DNA of 64,000 bases, from the NCBI GenBank assembly GCA_038030265.1, contig CM075939.1, positions 23,479,253-23,543,252 of the forward strand. The letters are read 5' to 3'. Every line of letters begins with the position of its first letter. Positions within the stretch are counted from its first letter, which is position 1. The notes under the pieces were generated by a model that saw only the letters and a program-made list of their open reading frames with translations, was not told where the DNA came from and ran no database searches. The translations under genes and the position numbers were made by a program. The DNA comes from Corythucha ciliata (lineage: Eukaryota; Arthropoda; Insecta; Hemiptera; Tingidae). Shown here piece after piece: positions 44,601 through 54,287 of this stretch.

Positions 44601-47455
44601 GTATAGATTTCCGCTCCAGGCACCGATTAATGGAGCGCGGAGGTCCGCGACTGATCCTGCTATTGCACAATTCACTATGAGGCTGCGGCTGCGGTCTTAA
44701 AATCAACCCCCCTCCCACCGACCCAAAACAAGCGACACCCAAATTTGTGTTTTCTGCCCCACAAACTGTTAGTTCGGAAGCTCTTTGATCTTGCTCTTGA
44801 TCAAACCAGGCTCAGGTTATTAATTAAAAATGTACTGTACATCCTATATCAGCTTATTCTGCCAGTCAGTTGAAATATTCGACCACATGTCACAATTCTC
44901 CGGTCTTTCACCTCAATAGTGACCCCATCGCATTATATACAGAAGATCAATCAGTGGAGAACTGACTTTTTTCATAAAAGCATATCTCTTATTTCAGAAT
45001 CTTCCCCGCTTCGTCCTTTTCTTACAATATCCATAAGTAGAAAATAATTTTTTTCTCGTTTCTTAACTCAGTGTACTTACCCGTTTACAAAGTTGGCATG
45101 AACTTAGTACTGTGTTAATCGAAATCGTAATCCAAGGTTTCCGCCAAAGATGTTATGAAAAAAAAAGTCACCGTTAAGCACTTGTTTTCTTTATAATAAA
45201 TTAGCCTCTCCCACTGAGCATTTCGTAAATCCACGTTGATTTTAACGTTTGAATAACTGCAGAGCCCGGTCTTAATTTAAACATATATCCATTGAAGTAT
45301 AAAAGTTGAATCACTATTTATTTTTCTAATGTATTATTATTTAATATTTATTTTTCCAGAAAAACAACTGCTTAATTGACGAGGAGGGAAGAAGACTGGC
45401 AACTTGGTGCCTATGTTCTCAGTTTTCGTTTCTTCAAGGTAAATTGTGTGAGCGAATTCTTCTTTTTCCTCCAACAGTGCTATTTATTTACTTTTCATCA
45501 TAGCTTTTTATAAGAGTCTCTAGGGGGAAAATTTCATGTAAGTAGGATAAATCAAGAGGCAGTAAGACTGTAGTAAAAAGACTCAATGTCGAGAATTTAA
45601 TTTATTGAATGCCAGTTTAGCGTCCGAACCCCATTTGATGCAAATTTCCTCTACATACACCGGTAAACATAACATTCACAGTTTTCATATTTTATTCCAA
45701 CAATAAGAAACATTTTAAAGCAAGGTTGAGGTTGCACCACAACGTTTTATTTCCCATTTCTCTTTCGCTCTCCGGTTTCCATCAAAAATTTGTTAAATTA
45801 AAATGCAACCCTCCCACCGCCACCCCCCACGTTTTTGCCTCCAATTTCCCAGGTTTTTTTCCTCCCAGAATTAAAAATTCCAGAAGTGGTTCCCGCCGCA
45901 TCAGTCACACACAAAAAAATCTCGTAGACGAGAAATAGCGTTTTTATTCCTCTGCCCCCATTTTTCGATGCCTTTCGGCATTTTTTTTACATACGTCTGT
46001 CTGGCAAAACTCAAGGGCCACTTTTCATCCCCCCCCCTCGCCGCCACCATCAACACTCATTCCACTCTTATACCCGGCAAACACTTTTCAACCTTTCCAC
46101 TTTTACCCCCCTCTCGATTTATTGAAAGGGTGGGCCAACAAGCCATACCTATGTAGGTGAGAAAGGTTGAAAAAGTAGAATATTTCGTTATATGTATGTA
46201 TCACTCCCATTTCTACTCACTCAGACCCCCACACGGCCTTCCGTTGTCTGGCCCATAAGTCATACCTACATTTTTCTCCTGGCTTTCCACAGTTCAGTGT
46301 CTCTGTATTGGTACCCCAGTTTTCAATCTGAAAATAAAATAGAAATTAATGTCCCGATAGTTGAATCACAGTACGGTTCATTTGATGCGTAATAGAGGGA
46401 GAAAGTATACAAAAAATAAATAAAAATAAACAAAACAATTTAATCTGATTAATTGAGATTTAGCTTACTCCGCGAGTTGTTTTAGCGAATGTATTGCTTT
46501 TTTTTTCTTCCCTTTCAAAATGATTCCGCGCGGTCTTGCCTCCAAATAAACAATTTATTTTACTCCATCATCAAAGCTAAAGCAAACTTCATTTATTAAA
46601 TTTTCCGACCCAGTGAAAATGAAATAAAAGTCTATTGTCCATTAAAAAAGGAAAAAGGAACGAGAGGAATATTTTGTTTATTATTTTTCAGCCGTCAGGA
46701 AGCTTATGAAAAAAAAAAAAAAAAAAATCGCGTTCCCTCTACCTACAAATTTCACAAAGAGAAGTTCATTTTCTGACAAACTATTTCAATTCCTCACCCC
46801 CTCACACACAGTGCAATCACATACCCCTTGAAGGTGTGTGTGGGGTGAAGCTATTCAAGTTATTTCTCGAAATTTAGCGTTTAAAAGTTGTGGGGCGGAG
46901 AATTATTATTACATTTTTTTGTTATGGCCAGCTTGGCGGTGGTTGGGGGTAGGGGGTGTAAATTATTGTGGGTTTATCTCCTTTTATTTCTTTCGCCTGT
47001 ACGTGCCAATATCTCGTTGGATTTTGATCGAAACTGGCGAGGCTACATCACGGAAATTAAGTGCGTTATAAATTTAATTTTCTTTTTGATAACGAACTTT
47101 TAACTACTACTTCAGTTACCAGTAAGGATGCTGAAGTTTCCCTGTGCGTCCCTTGTGCAAAAAATAATATTATAAAAACTTTACCTTCATCTCAATATAA
47201 GCCGTTCACACAATGGCCTAAATGACAAATTCGCAACCCCGATTTCGCCCAGAGGGAAGCATCGGGTGGATCTCGGGTATTCGAACGGTGACTATCACAT
47301 CAGTTATTTGACTGCAACCAAAAGTGTTTTGTGTGTCTCGATCTCGATGAGCATAAACCTGCCATTACCATCACATCAGGGCAAGATTATTTGTAATTTG
47401 AGGAAGTTTAGGAAGTTAAGGTTGTAGAGGTTGTAGAAAGACGGGGTACAGTTGA
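44601..47455. other. AT-rich stretch, no recognised gene
   Basis: The stretch holds homopolymer tracts (19 A at about 46710-46728) and pyrimidine-rich patches. Frames are short and low complexity. Near 47400-47430 the sequence TTTAGGAAGTT appears; a related TTTAGGAAGTT follows the Penelope-like element at 53421 and might be part of its target duplication. Confidence 0.45.
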
Positions 47456-47567
47456 TATAGTTATGAAGAAAAAGCCAAAAACACCCGTCGAAGTCTTCAA
47501 TTATTTATTTTGGCCTACGTTTCGCTATGCTCCTAGCATCCTCAGGGCTCTAAACATTGCAAAAATT
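47456..47567 (-). repeat. Terminal repeat of Penelope-like element, left
   Basis: On the minus strand this reads TTTGCAATGTTTAGAGCC, then CTGAGGATGC...GCGAAACGT, and ends CTTCATAACTATA. The copy at the other end is inverted and nearly identical. CTGAGGA (47539-47545) and CGAAAC (47519-47524) around a GCTA/UAGC stem resemble a decayed hammerhead ribozyme core, a motif known from Penelope-like terminal repeats. Confidence 0.7.
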
Positions 47568-47980
47568 ACACATAATTACTAATTTAAATAACAAAACCAA
47601 ATATGAGAAAACAACCACATGGTCCAAGACAAGTCTTACCCAAAGTCCGAAATGTTAAAAAGTTCCAGGCCGTTAAAAACAAAAGGCTTACATTCTAAAC
47701 ACACCTGATGTATAAATGAGAAACCTTGTTAAATAATGAAAACCATTTTAAAAACCCACAATTAACGAAATTAAATGAAGCAATTAAAACCCCCTCCCCC
47801 AATGACAAATTAGGTTAAAAAAGAAAAATTAGCAAGGAAAACACCTGCCCACAAAAAACCTCCCTCAACCCACCCCCACAGCACCCCCAGCGGCCGTACA
47901 GCTCACCTCACGACGTCCCGCCACTAAGCGAAAAAGCGGTCCATAAAAGGGAGCCAAATTCTCGATGTCCGAGCGGAAGT
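47568..47980 (-). other. 3' untranslated part of Penelope-like element
   Basis: Non-coding AC-rich sequence lies between the stop of the endonuclease frame and the terminal repeat. Confidence 0.5.
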
Positions 47981-48586
47981 TCAGGGCATTGTCCCCTTCT
48001 TGATGGATGTGTGCCATCTCCTTGAAAAGTCGTTTAGGTAGAGACGCCTGTCAATGATTTTCACGTCATCCCACGCGCCTTGATGTCCTTCTTGCCGTAA
48101 ATGCACTGCTAACGCTGTATCGTTCGACCGTCCCGGCTGTTGAGGGCTCGGACTCCGTCGAGCATCCGTCTTGTGTCTACGGACCCTGTCCCGGAGAAGA
48201 TTCTTCGTCTGGCCTATATACGCCTTTCCACATTGGCACGGAACTCTGTATACGACGTTGAACGCTTGGTCCCTTTCCAACGGTGCCTTCTGCTTCTTGA
48301 AAACGCTGTTGTTCTTATTCAGATTGTTCCGAAAGGCCAGATTGACATTGTACCGTCGGAGAACCCGCTTTAGCGCAGCCGACTGTGAACCAGTGTAGGG
48401 AAGCGAAGCCCATCGTGCACCACCTTGGTCATCTACCGGCCTGTTGGATACAACGGGGTGGTAATATCGGTAAATCGCTCTATCAATCACCTTCTGAGGA
48501 TAGTCATTCCTCTGAAGGACTTCTCGAACAAACCTTCTTTTTTGCCGATGAAACTCAGGATCCGACAACGTCAACACGGGAGGCAA
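47981..48586 (-). pseudogene. Penelope-like GIY-YIG endonuclease part
   Basis: This is the C-terminal part of the Penelope-like protein; the GIY-YIG domain nicks DNA to prime reverse transcription. The frame shows RT-thumb-like sequence (VLQRNDYPQKVIDRAIYRY) and then VYRVPCQCGKAYIGQT, the GIY-YIG signature, with the following RDRVRRHK arginine helix and a H-LRQEGH segment. It overlaps the RT frame by 32 bp in a different phase, so a 1-nt frameshift near 48565 separates the domains. The start of this frame is not a real start codon. Confidence 0.85.
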
Positions 48587-49097
48587 ACATATTAGCTACA
48601 TTTCGTTTCAAACCCCCAGAATGGAACGAACGAAAATGAATGAGCCGACCAGAGTATGTACGCTTCGAGTAATGCTCAAAAACAAGTCGCAAATCCGGCT
48701 CCCGACGAATGAAGACATCAAGGAAAGGCAGTCCAAGATTTTTCTCTCTTTCAACAGTGTAAATCAATTTCCCCGCGGCATAATTGTTAAACCTGTTCAG
48801 AAGGGCATCTATTTTTGACTCATGTACAAGAAAAAGGAAATCATCAAAATCTCGCAAAACATCCTCGAAGCACATATCAATGACCAAGTCCGCAAGCGCC
48901 GAAGACAGCGGGTGACCCATCGGAAGTCCTGCCTGCTGGCACCAAAACCCGTCATACTTGAAATACGCATTTTCTAGGAGAAATCGAACGACGCGACGAA
49001 ACGTGAAACAGTCCAAATTCGGAGCCGAACTGGCAATCTTTTCCCAATACCGCTCCACAGCCCCAAGGGCAAGATCATGCGGAATGGATGTATACAT
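48555..49097 (-). pseudogene. Penelope-like reverse transcriptase, downstream part
   Basis: The frame begins at MYTSIP within motif A and continues through GLPMGHPLSSALADL (motif B) and RDFDDFLFL at the place of motif C, where most family members have YVDD. It ends with SFHSGGLKRNVANMFASR, a conserved Penelope-like segment. The upstream half lies beyond the gypsy insertion at 53184-53308. The change from Y-V to D-F before the two catalytic aspartates may reduce or alter activity. Confidence 0.85.
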
Positions 49098-49099
49098 GG

Positions 49100-49219
49100 T
49101 ATTAATTTGTACGATAGGAAAGGAAAACGTACTTTATTGAAAACAAAATAATACTTCAAAAGTTTAAACGGTCATGTGTGGGAAACATAAAATAATGTAG
49201 TTAGAGGCAGGATGTAACA
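49100..49219 (-). repeat. 3' LTR of gypsy element
   Basis: On the element strand it starts TGTTACATCCTGCC and ends in AATTAATA. It contains an AATAAA signal (TTTATT on plus, near 49133). The length of 120 bp is very short for a Ty3/gypsy LTR. Confidence 0.9.
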
Positions 49220-49233
49220 GTCCTCCCCCCTTA
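49220..49233 (-). other. Polypurine tract
   Basis: AAGGGGGGAGGAC lies directly upstream of the 3' LTR on the element strand, as needed for plus-strand priming. Confidence 0.75.
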
Positions 49234-52173
49234 ACTTCGATTTCTCGTAGCTTTGTTAGATGCTTCCGTCTGAAGAGGTCGTAAGTGGTCCAAGTGTCTC
49301 TTCGTCGTTCTGCCGTTCAAATCAACGATGTAGACAACATTTCCAACTTTCTTGACGACTACTCCTTTTTCCCACCGGGGACCTTCCCTGCCAAAATTTC
49401 TGACGTAGACTTTTTGACCAATTTCAAAGGTTCTTAGTCGGTGGTTGACACCAGAAAACTCCTTTTTGTTTTCTTTATCTGGCTTCACAAGGTCTAGAAC
49501 AGTCCTTATTTTTCGTCCAAACATCAACTCAGATGGTGACATCCCTGTTGAAGCATGAGGAGAGCATCTATACGACATGAGAAATTGGGTCAGCTTCAAA
49601 TTTAGCGAACCTTTATCGTTCAGTGATCGCTTCAACGCACGTTTCATGGTTTGTACGTACCTTTCTGCCTGACCGTTAGATGAAGGGTGGTACGGTGGAA
49701 TGGTTTTATGAGTGATTCCATTTGAACGAAGAAAATTTTTAAATTCATGTGAAGTAAATGAAGTGCCGTTGTCACTAACCAACACTCGTGGAATTCCAAA
49801 CCGTGAAAACAGTGTGCGTAGATTTTCCAAAGTGTTCAGGCTAGATATCGTGGAAACAGGGATTACTTCCATCCATTTTGTGAAGGAATCGACGACTATT
49901 AAAAAATATTTTCCAATGAATGGCCCTGCGTAGTCCACGTGTATACGGTTCCACGGTGTATCCGATAGTTCCCATGGATGATCTGCTGCTTTGCTACAAT
50001 TTCTTTGGTTTTCGACACAAGACTTGCAATTCCCGACCATTCTTTCAATTGCTGAATCAATGCCTGGCCACCACACGTGACTTCTAGCCAGTCCTTTCAT
50101 TTTCGTGATTCCGATGTGGGAGGAGTGCAATTCCTTGAGGATGTCGTTTCTTAAAGATACAGGTATGACCACTCTTGAACTTCGCATAATACAGCCGTCC
50201 TCGAGAGACAATTCATTCTTGAAATTTTTGAAAGTCTTGAGATCGATGTTCGTACCGTTTGTCAAATGAGAAAGCACTAGCATAAGTTCAGAATCTTTTG
50301 AGGTCTCTCTTCGGATATCTTCATGAGTGATCGGCAGGAAATCAATTTGTCTGAGGAAGTACTTGCTGCTGTCATCCCTGAAATCGTCCCTGATCTCATC
50401 ATTTATAGGTAGCCGAGAAAGTGCATCAGCATTCAAGTTGTCTTGACTTTTTTTGTATTTTATGTCAAAATCGAAAGATTGTAGGAAAAGTGCGTATCTT
50501 AGCAAGCGATGCGTTGTCAGTGACGGCAGATCTTTGTGAGGACTAAAGATAGAGAGCAGAGGCTTATGGTCAGTCACCAGTTCAAACTTTTTACCAAAAC
50601 AGAAATTGTAAAATCTGTGCAACGCCCAATAAATCGCAGTAGCCTCTTTCTCGATTTGGCTATAGTTTTTTTCCGAAGAACTGAGCGTTCTAGACGCGTA
50701 AGCGATTGGACGTTCTGTGTTGTCCGGCATTTTATGGGATAATACAGCTCCCAGTCCAGTCGGACTCGCATCAGTAGCGAGAACAAGAGGCAAGGAGTCA
50801 TTATAATGAACTAAAATTTCGTCTGATGTAATTTGGGCTTTTAAATTGTCGAAAGCTATCTCACATTCTTCCGACCACCGGAATCTCTTGTTTTTCCCTA
50901 GGAGATCATAAAGTGGAGCCGCTGTGGAAGCCAAATGTTTCACGAAACGGCCGTAGTAATTTATGAGACCTAGCCAACTTCTTAACTCATTTAAATTTTT
51001 TGGGTGAGGAGCATTTATGATGGCTTCAATTTTATCTTTTGATTTTGAAATGCCAGCATCAGATATGGTATGCCCGAGATATTGAATGGATTTTTGAAAG
51101 AATTGGCATTTGCTCTTATTGACGCGAAGATTGTGAGCTGACAGGGCGCGTAGAACCTCCTTAAGACGGGAGACATGTTCATCAAATGTTCGAGCTTGAA
51201 TCTTGATGTCGTCATAGAAAACTGACACACCTGGTATGCCATGTAAAATTTGACTTATGGCCCGCTGCCAAATGAATGGAGCCGATTTCACACCGAACAT
51301 CAAACGATTCACTTTGTAATTGCCTTTCAGCGTACTAATCGTCTGCAATTTTGCGCTCTCCTCGTCCATTTCGAGATGCAAATAAGCTTTGCGAATGTCG
51401 AGGACAGAAAAAAATTTCCCGTCAGCTAGATTAGCCAGAATATCTTCCGTTCGGGGAATCGGGAAAGAATCCTTTTCCAGACATTTATTTAATGTAATTT
51501 TATAGTCAGCGCACAGTCTTATTTCCCCGTTGCCCTTCACGACTGGGACGATTGGAGTTCCCCATTCACTGAAAGACACTTTGGTAATGATGCCTTCTTT
51601 TTCCAATTGGTCAATTTCTTCTTCAACCTTTCGACTAATCGCATAAGGAACAACACGGGGAGGTTTATAAACTGGATTGGCGTTCGGTTTGAGATGAAGT
51701 TTCCCTGTTATATTGGGAATTTTTCCGAGTTTACTGTCGAATACTTTGGGAAATTCCTGGTACAGTTTTTCTACAGTAGTTTTGTGAAGCTCATCTGACA
51801 CGACATCTAGGGACTTGATTTCAGGCAAGGTGACTTTTATTTCACTCATCCATTCCCTTCCGAAAATTGAGTCTACATTCCCGGGTAAAATATACAAATT
51901 TCCTTGGGCGATTTGGTTCTTAAATCTTATTGAAAAAGTAGCGTAACCAAGAGACGTAATCTTTTCTCCCGTGTAAGTAAATAAAGGTAAATCACTCGGA
52001 AACAATTTTTTTTTAGGGAAGTAACTTTTAAAGTTTGATTCGGACATGGTCGACACTGCTGCCCCCGTATCAAATTCGAAATGCACGAGAATATTGTCGA
52101 GAAAGCAAGCAATTTTTAACTTACGAGGTTTTCTCTTACTTTCGGAAGCGCGATGTTGTGTACACGCCGACTC
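49231..52173 (-). CDS. pol: Pol polyprotein: protease, RT, RNase H, integrase
   Basis: Translated by -1 shift from gag. Residues are counted from the GTG at 52086. Protease FEFDTGAA has Asp6. Reverse transcriptase spans about 140-340, with Asp230 in SVLDIRKAY and FYDD at 290-293. RNase H spans about 435-555, with Asp439, a Glu near 479 and TDHKPL at 505-510. Integrase has the zinc-binding H653, H657, C687 and C690, the catalytic D718 (HVDYAG), D772 (SDNG) and E808 (NGQAERY), and a C-terminal VGNVVYIVDLNGRTTKRHLD segment. The frame is unbroken to the stop at 49231 and all catalytic residues are present, so the protein should be functional. Confidence 0.92.
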   Translation of the reverse strand, partial: ESACTQHRASESKRKPRKLKIACFLDNILVHFEFDTGAAVSTMSESNFKSYFPKKKLFPSDLPLFTYTGEKITSLGYATFSIRFKNQIAQGNLYILPGNVDSIFGREWMSEIKVTLPEIKSLDVVSDELHKTTVEKLYQEFPKVFDSKLGKIPNITGKLHLKPNANPVYKPPRVVPYAISRKVEEEIDQLEKEGIITKVSFSEWGTPIVPVVKGNGEIRLCADYKITLNKCLEKDSFPIPRTEDILANLADGKFFSVLDIRKAYLHLEMDEESAKLQTISTLKGNYKVNRLMFGVKSAPFIWQRAISQILHGIPGVSVFYDDIKIQARTFDEHVSRLKEVLRALSAHNLRVNKSKCQFFQKSIQYLGHTISDAGISKSKDKIEAIINAPHPKNLNELRSWLGLINYYGRFVKHLASTAAPLYDLLGKNKRFRWSEECEIAFDNLKAQITSDEILVHYNDSLPLVLATDASPTGLGAVLSHKMPDNTERPIAYASRTLSSSEKNYSQIEKEATAIYWALHRFYNFCFGKKFELVTDHKPLLSIFSPHKDLPSLTTHRLLRYALFLQSFDFDIKYKKSQDNLNADALSRLPINDEIRDDFRDDSSKYFLRQIDFLPITHEDIRRETSKDSELMLVLSHLTNGTNIDLKTFKNFKNELSLEDGCIMRSSRVVIPVSLRNDILKELHSSHIGITKMKGLARSHVWWPGIDSAIERMVGNCKSCVENQRNCSKAADHPWELSDTPWNRIHVDYAGPFIGKYFLIVVDSFTKWMEVIPVSTISSLNTLENLRTLFSRFGIPRVLVSDNGTSFTSHEFKNFLRSNGITHKTIPPYHPSSNGQAERYVQTMKRALKRSLNDKGSLNLKLTQFLMSYRCSPHASTGMSPSELMFGRKIRTVLDLVKPDKENKKEFSGVNHRLRTFEIGQKVYVRNFGREGPRWEKGVVVKKVGNVVYIVDLNGRTTKRHLDHLRPLQTEASNKATRNRS

Positions 52174-53042
52174 CCTTCACCATCCGATGACTCACTTTCA
52201 GACTGGAAAACTTCTGTCAATGCGTGCTGTTTATTCACTTTTCTGCATTTTTGCCTGCACACTTTCTGCAGGTGTCCCTCTTTTTTGCAGAACATGCAAA
52301 CTGACGTTTTATGAAGGCATTTATTAGCTAAATGGTCCGGCGAACCGCATCTGTAACAAGATTTTAACTGTCTAGTCGACCTGTCACCTTGTTTTACTGA
52401 ACGAAGATCAATCCGATTATTATCTTGACCGTCTTGAATTTGTTTTGCGTCATTTTGAGCATTTTCCATGGCAGTTGCCATGTTGGTACACGCATCGAGG
52501 GTTAAATTGTCACAGCTTTGCAAAAGCTTTTCTAAAATGTCAACATTTTTCAGACCTGAAACGAACTGTTGTCTAATATGAGTGTTTTGTGTGGATTTTA
52601 GACAATGTTCACACTTGAAACTACATCTTTTTGCTAGTATTTTTAAAACCTGCAAAAAACTAGTAACGGATTCACCTTCATGCTGAGTACGTCGCGAAAA
52701 CTTGTGTTGTTCGGCGATAATGTTTCGACGTGGCTCCTCAAGGTCTGCAACAATCTTCAACAACTCTTCATACGATTTTTCTTTCGGTTCGTCAGGACTT
52801 ATTTTAAAACATAGTTTCTGGAATACCCCTATTCCCATGTAATGAATTAGGAGTTGCTTCTTTTTAGTAAAGTCGTCGTGAACTCCAGTCAAAGAGAAAT
52901 AGTTATCCAGTCTCGCTACGAAAAACTCCCAAGACTCGCTCGACGGATCATATTTCTCTAGGGGTATATTTATGTGGCATCTAGTGGAGTTCTCGTCCGC
53001 TGTCTCCAAATCTTCAAGTTGAGACTGCCTGCGACGTGGCAT
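52116..53042 (-). CDS. gag: Gag protein of the young gypsy element
   Basis: Gag forms the particle and binds element RNA. The ATG at 53042 (MPRRRQSQ) is chosen because it is the first in-frame ATG after the primer-binding site; the frame is open further back, but only through the LTR. About 308 residues: a capsid-like region with PLEKYDPSSESWEFF and QQFVSGLKNVDILEKLL, then two CCHC zinc knuckles, CYRCGSPDHLANKC and CMFCKKEGHLQKVC, both spaced C-x2-C-x4-H-x4-C. The last 60 nt overlap pol in the -1 phase. Confidence 0.9.
   Translation of the reverse strand: MPRRRQSQLEDLETADENSTRCHINIPLEKYDPSSESWEFFVARLDNYFSLTGVHDDFTKKKQLLIHYMGIGVFQKLCFKISPDEPKEKSYEELLKIVADLEEPRRNIIAEQHKFSRRTQHEGESVTSFLQVLKILAKRCSFKCEHCLKSTQNTHIRQQFVSGLKNVDILEKLLQSCDNLTLDACTNMATAMENAQNDAKQIQDGQDNNRIDLRSVKQGDRSTRQLKSCYRCGSPDHLANKCLHKTSVCMFCKKEGHLQKVCRQKCRKVNKQHALTEVFQSESESSDGEGSRRVHNIALPKVRENLVS
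52128..52134 (-). promoter_or_regulatory. Candidate -1 frameshift site
   Basis: The pol frame is closed upstream by TGA at 52177-52179 and gag ends at 52116, so a -1 shift must occur between these points. The heptamer A GAA AAC in the gag phase at 52134-52128 is close to known slippery heptamers such as G GAA AAC, though its first base does not fit perfectly. Confidence 0.4.
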
Positions 53043-53046
53043 TCTT

Positions 53047-53061
53047 CTCCTCCTGTCGCCA
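53047..53061 (-). other. Primer-binding site
   Basis: TGGCGACAGGAGGAG begins two bases inside the 5' LTR and starts with the TGG complementary to a tRNA CCA end. The tRNA species is not determined; TGGCGAC is compatible with a tRNA-Ser-type primer. Confidence 0.6.
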
Positions 53062-53063
53062 GC

Positions 53064-53183
53064 TATTAATTTGTACGATAGGAAAGGAAAACGTACTTTA
53101 TTGAAAACAAAATAATACTTCAAAAGTTTAAACGGTCATGTGTGGGAAACATAAAATAATGTAGTTAGAGGCAGGATGTAACA
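53064..53183 (-). repeat. 5' LTR of gypsy element
   Basis: Same 120-bp sequence as 49100-49219, with no difference seen. It would hold the promoter, but no TATA box is obvious. Confidence 0.9.
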
Positions 53184-53308
53184 CATGGACTCCACATCGA
53201 AGGAAACTAAGACAAAATCTTTCTTAGGGACAATTCCCGCAAGCCGCTGCTTTAATTCAAAAGAATTCCTCACCCTATACTGAGAACTGGTAGTGACAGG
53301 TCGGAGGG
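53184..53308 (-). pseudogene. Penelope-like reverse transcriptase, upstream part
   Basis: On the minus strand the translation includes RNSFELKQRLAGIVP and LVSFDVESM. The latter is the first half of motif A with its catalytic Asp. The last codon abuts the gypsy target duplication, and the reading phase matches that of the frame at 49097, so the two halves were one frame before insertion. It begins immediately inside the inverted terminal repeat, showing 5' truncation. Confidence 0.85.
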
Positions 53309-53420
53309 AATTTTTGCAATGTTTAGAGCCCTGAGGTTGCTAGGAGCATAGCGAAACGTAGGCGAAAATAAATAATTGAAGACTTCGACGGATGTTTTTG
53401 GCTTTTTCTTCATAACTATA
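53309..53420 (+). repeat. Terminal repeat of Penelope-like element, right
   Basis: Inverted copy of 47456-47567. It keeps GCGAAACGT (53352-53360), but the other core box reads CTGAGGT instead of CTGAGGA, so any ribozyme-like core is more decayed here. Confidence 0.7.
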
Positions 53421-53639
53421 TTTAGGAAGTTGAGTTAAGTTGAGGTCTAAGTCTCTGTTTTGACCTCAGGCCTTCTCCAGCTACCAGAGCGACTTAGTCG
53501 TGGTCTCTGCAGGCGTGGATCCGGCAGGGGGGGGGGAAGCACTCATTGGTATTGGTCGGTCTTTACGACTTATGACTTTCAGAATAGCCCGTTAAGTTTC
53601 GCGTGGGCTGCTCTTAGGAACATTGCCCTTCAATCCGCC
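53421..53639. other. Spacer with G-tract
   Basis: The spacer holds TTTAGGAAGTTGAG directly after the Penelope-like terminus, a G-tract at 53525-53534 and the start of an inverted repeat (53597 onwards). Confidence 0.4.
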
Positions 53640-54287
53640 ACTAAAATGTCGAAAAAGAGCCAATTCGCAGTTTCGCGATACAGATACCATGCAAAATTGA
53701 GATTAAGTGATAATTCTGGTTTTTTGGGTACGTACGTCCACGGCTGAAATTGAGGAAAACCAAAGCGAATACAATTTTTATAAAACCTTCATTCGAAGTA
53801 GAAATTGAGAAAACGCACAAATTCGCGGTTTTGCTACGCAAAGTTCAGACCAAAATTATGAGAATACGCTGATTCGCAGTATATGGAGATCCTTTCACGG
53901 ATAAAAAACAGAAAGTGCTCACGTTCACGGAATAATTGAAGAAAAATCCCTCATTTTTGTGGCTAAACTAAACGAAAAATGTCAGTTTGTGGCTAAAGCT
54001 GCGAAATAGCTCCCATTCACAGATAAAGTTGAGGAAAAGTGCTAATTTGCTCCAAAATTGAAAGAAGAGCCCCCCGATTCATGGTCAAAACTGAGCTAAA
54101 GCGCTCTTTGGCTGATAAAAATAAAATCGAGGAAACGCACCAATTCGGAGTCTCGTGATGCTAAGTCGAGGCGAAAATTAATAAAAGACGCGAATGAAGA
54201 ACCAGAAACTGCGAATTGGCTCTTTTTCGACATTTTAGTCGTGGATTAACGGGCAATTTTCCTAAGAACAGCCCACGCGAAAATTGT
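53597..54287. repeat. Inverted repeat enclosing a family A array
   Basis: The arm 53597-53690 contains CGCGTGGGCTG-TCTTAGGA and AAAATGTCGAAAAAGAGCCA. It recurs inverted at 54203-54287. The arms are about 90 bp and enclose some 510 bp of family A units. This resembles, on a small scale, the large inverted-repeat structure at 7122-13643, where family A also lies inside an arm. Confidence 0.7.
53691..54202 (+). repeat. Family A tandem array
   Basis: Degenerate 30-bp units such as TTTGTGGCTAAAGCTGCGAA and TTCACAGATAAAGTTGAGGA lie between the two inverted arms. Confidence 0.7.

Larger units (their letters stand above)
49100..53183 (-). mobile_element. Young Ty3/gypsy retrotransposon with 120-bp LTRs
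   Basis: Two LTRs of 120 bp bound a 4084-bp element, flanked by the 5-bp duplication CATGG (49095-49099 and 53184-53188). By eye the two LTRs are identical. Primer-binding site, gag, pol and polypurine tract are all present on the minus strand, and no stop breaks either frame. The pol sequence resembles the K02A2.6-like group common in insects. There is no envelope gene. The identical LTRs and open frames suggest a recent insertion and possibly an active copy. Confidence 0.92.
47456..53420 (-). mobile_element. Penelope-like element split by a gypsy insertion
   Basis: The element reads on the minus strand as reverse transcriptase followed by a GIY-YIG endonuclease, the domain order of Penelope-like elements. 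It is bounded by inverted copies of a segment of about 110 bp (47456-47567 and 53309-53420), as seen in copies with an inverted terminal tail. The N-terminal part of RT is missing, so it is 5' truncated. A Ty3/gypsy element with its CATGG duplication (49095-53188) interrupts the RT frame at motif A. Without that insertion the element would be about 1.9 kb. Confidence 0.85.

Noticed and set aside
48140..48373. Plus-strand frames opposite the Penelope-like coding region
   Set aside because: These are shadows of the minus-strand GIY-YIG and RT frames.
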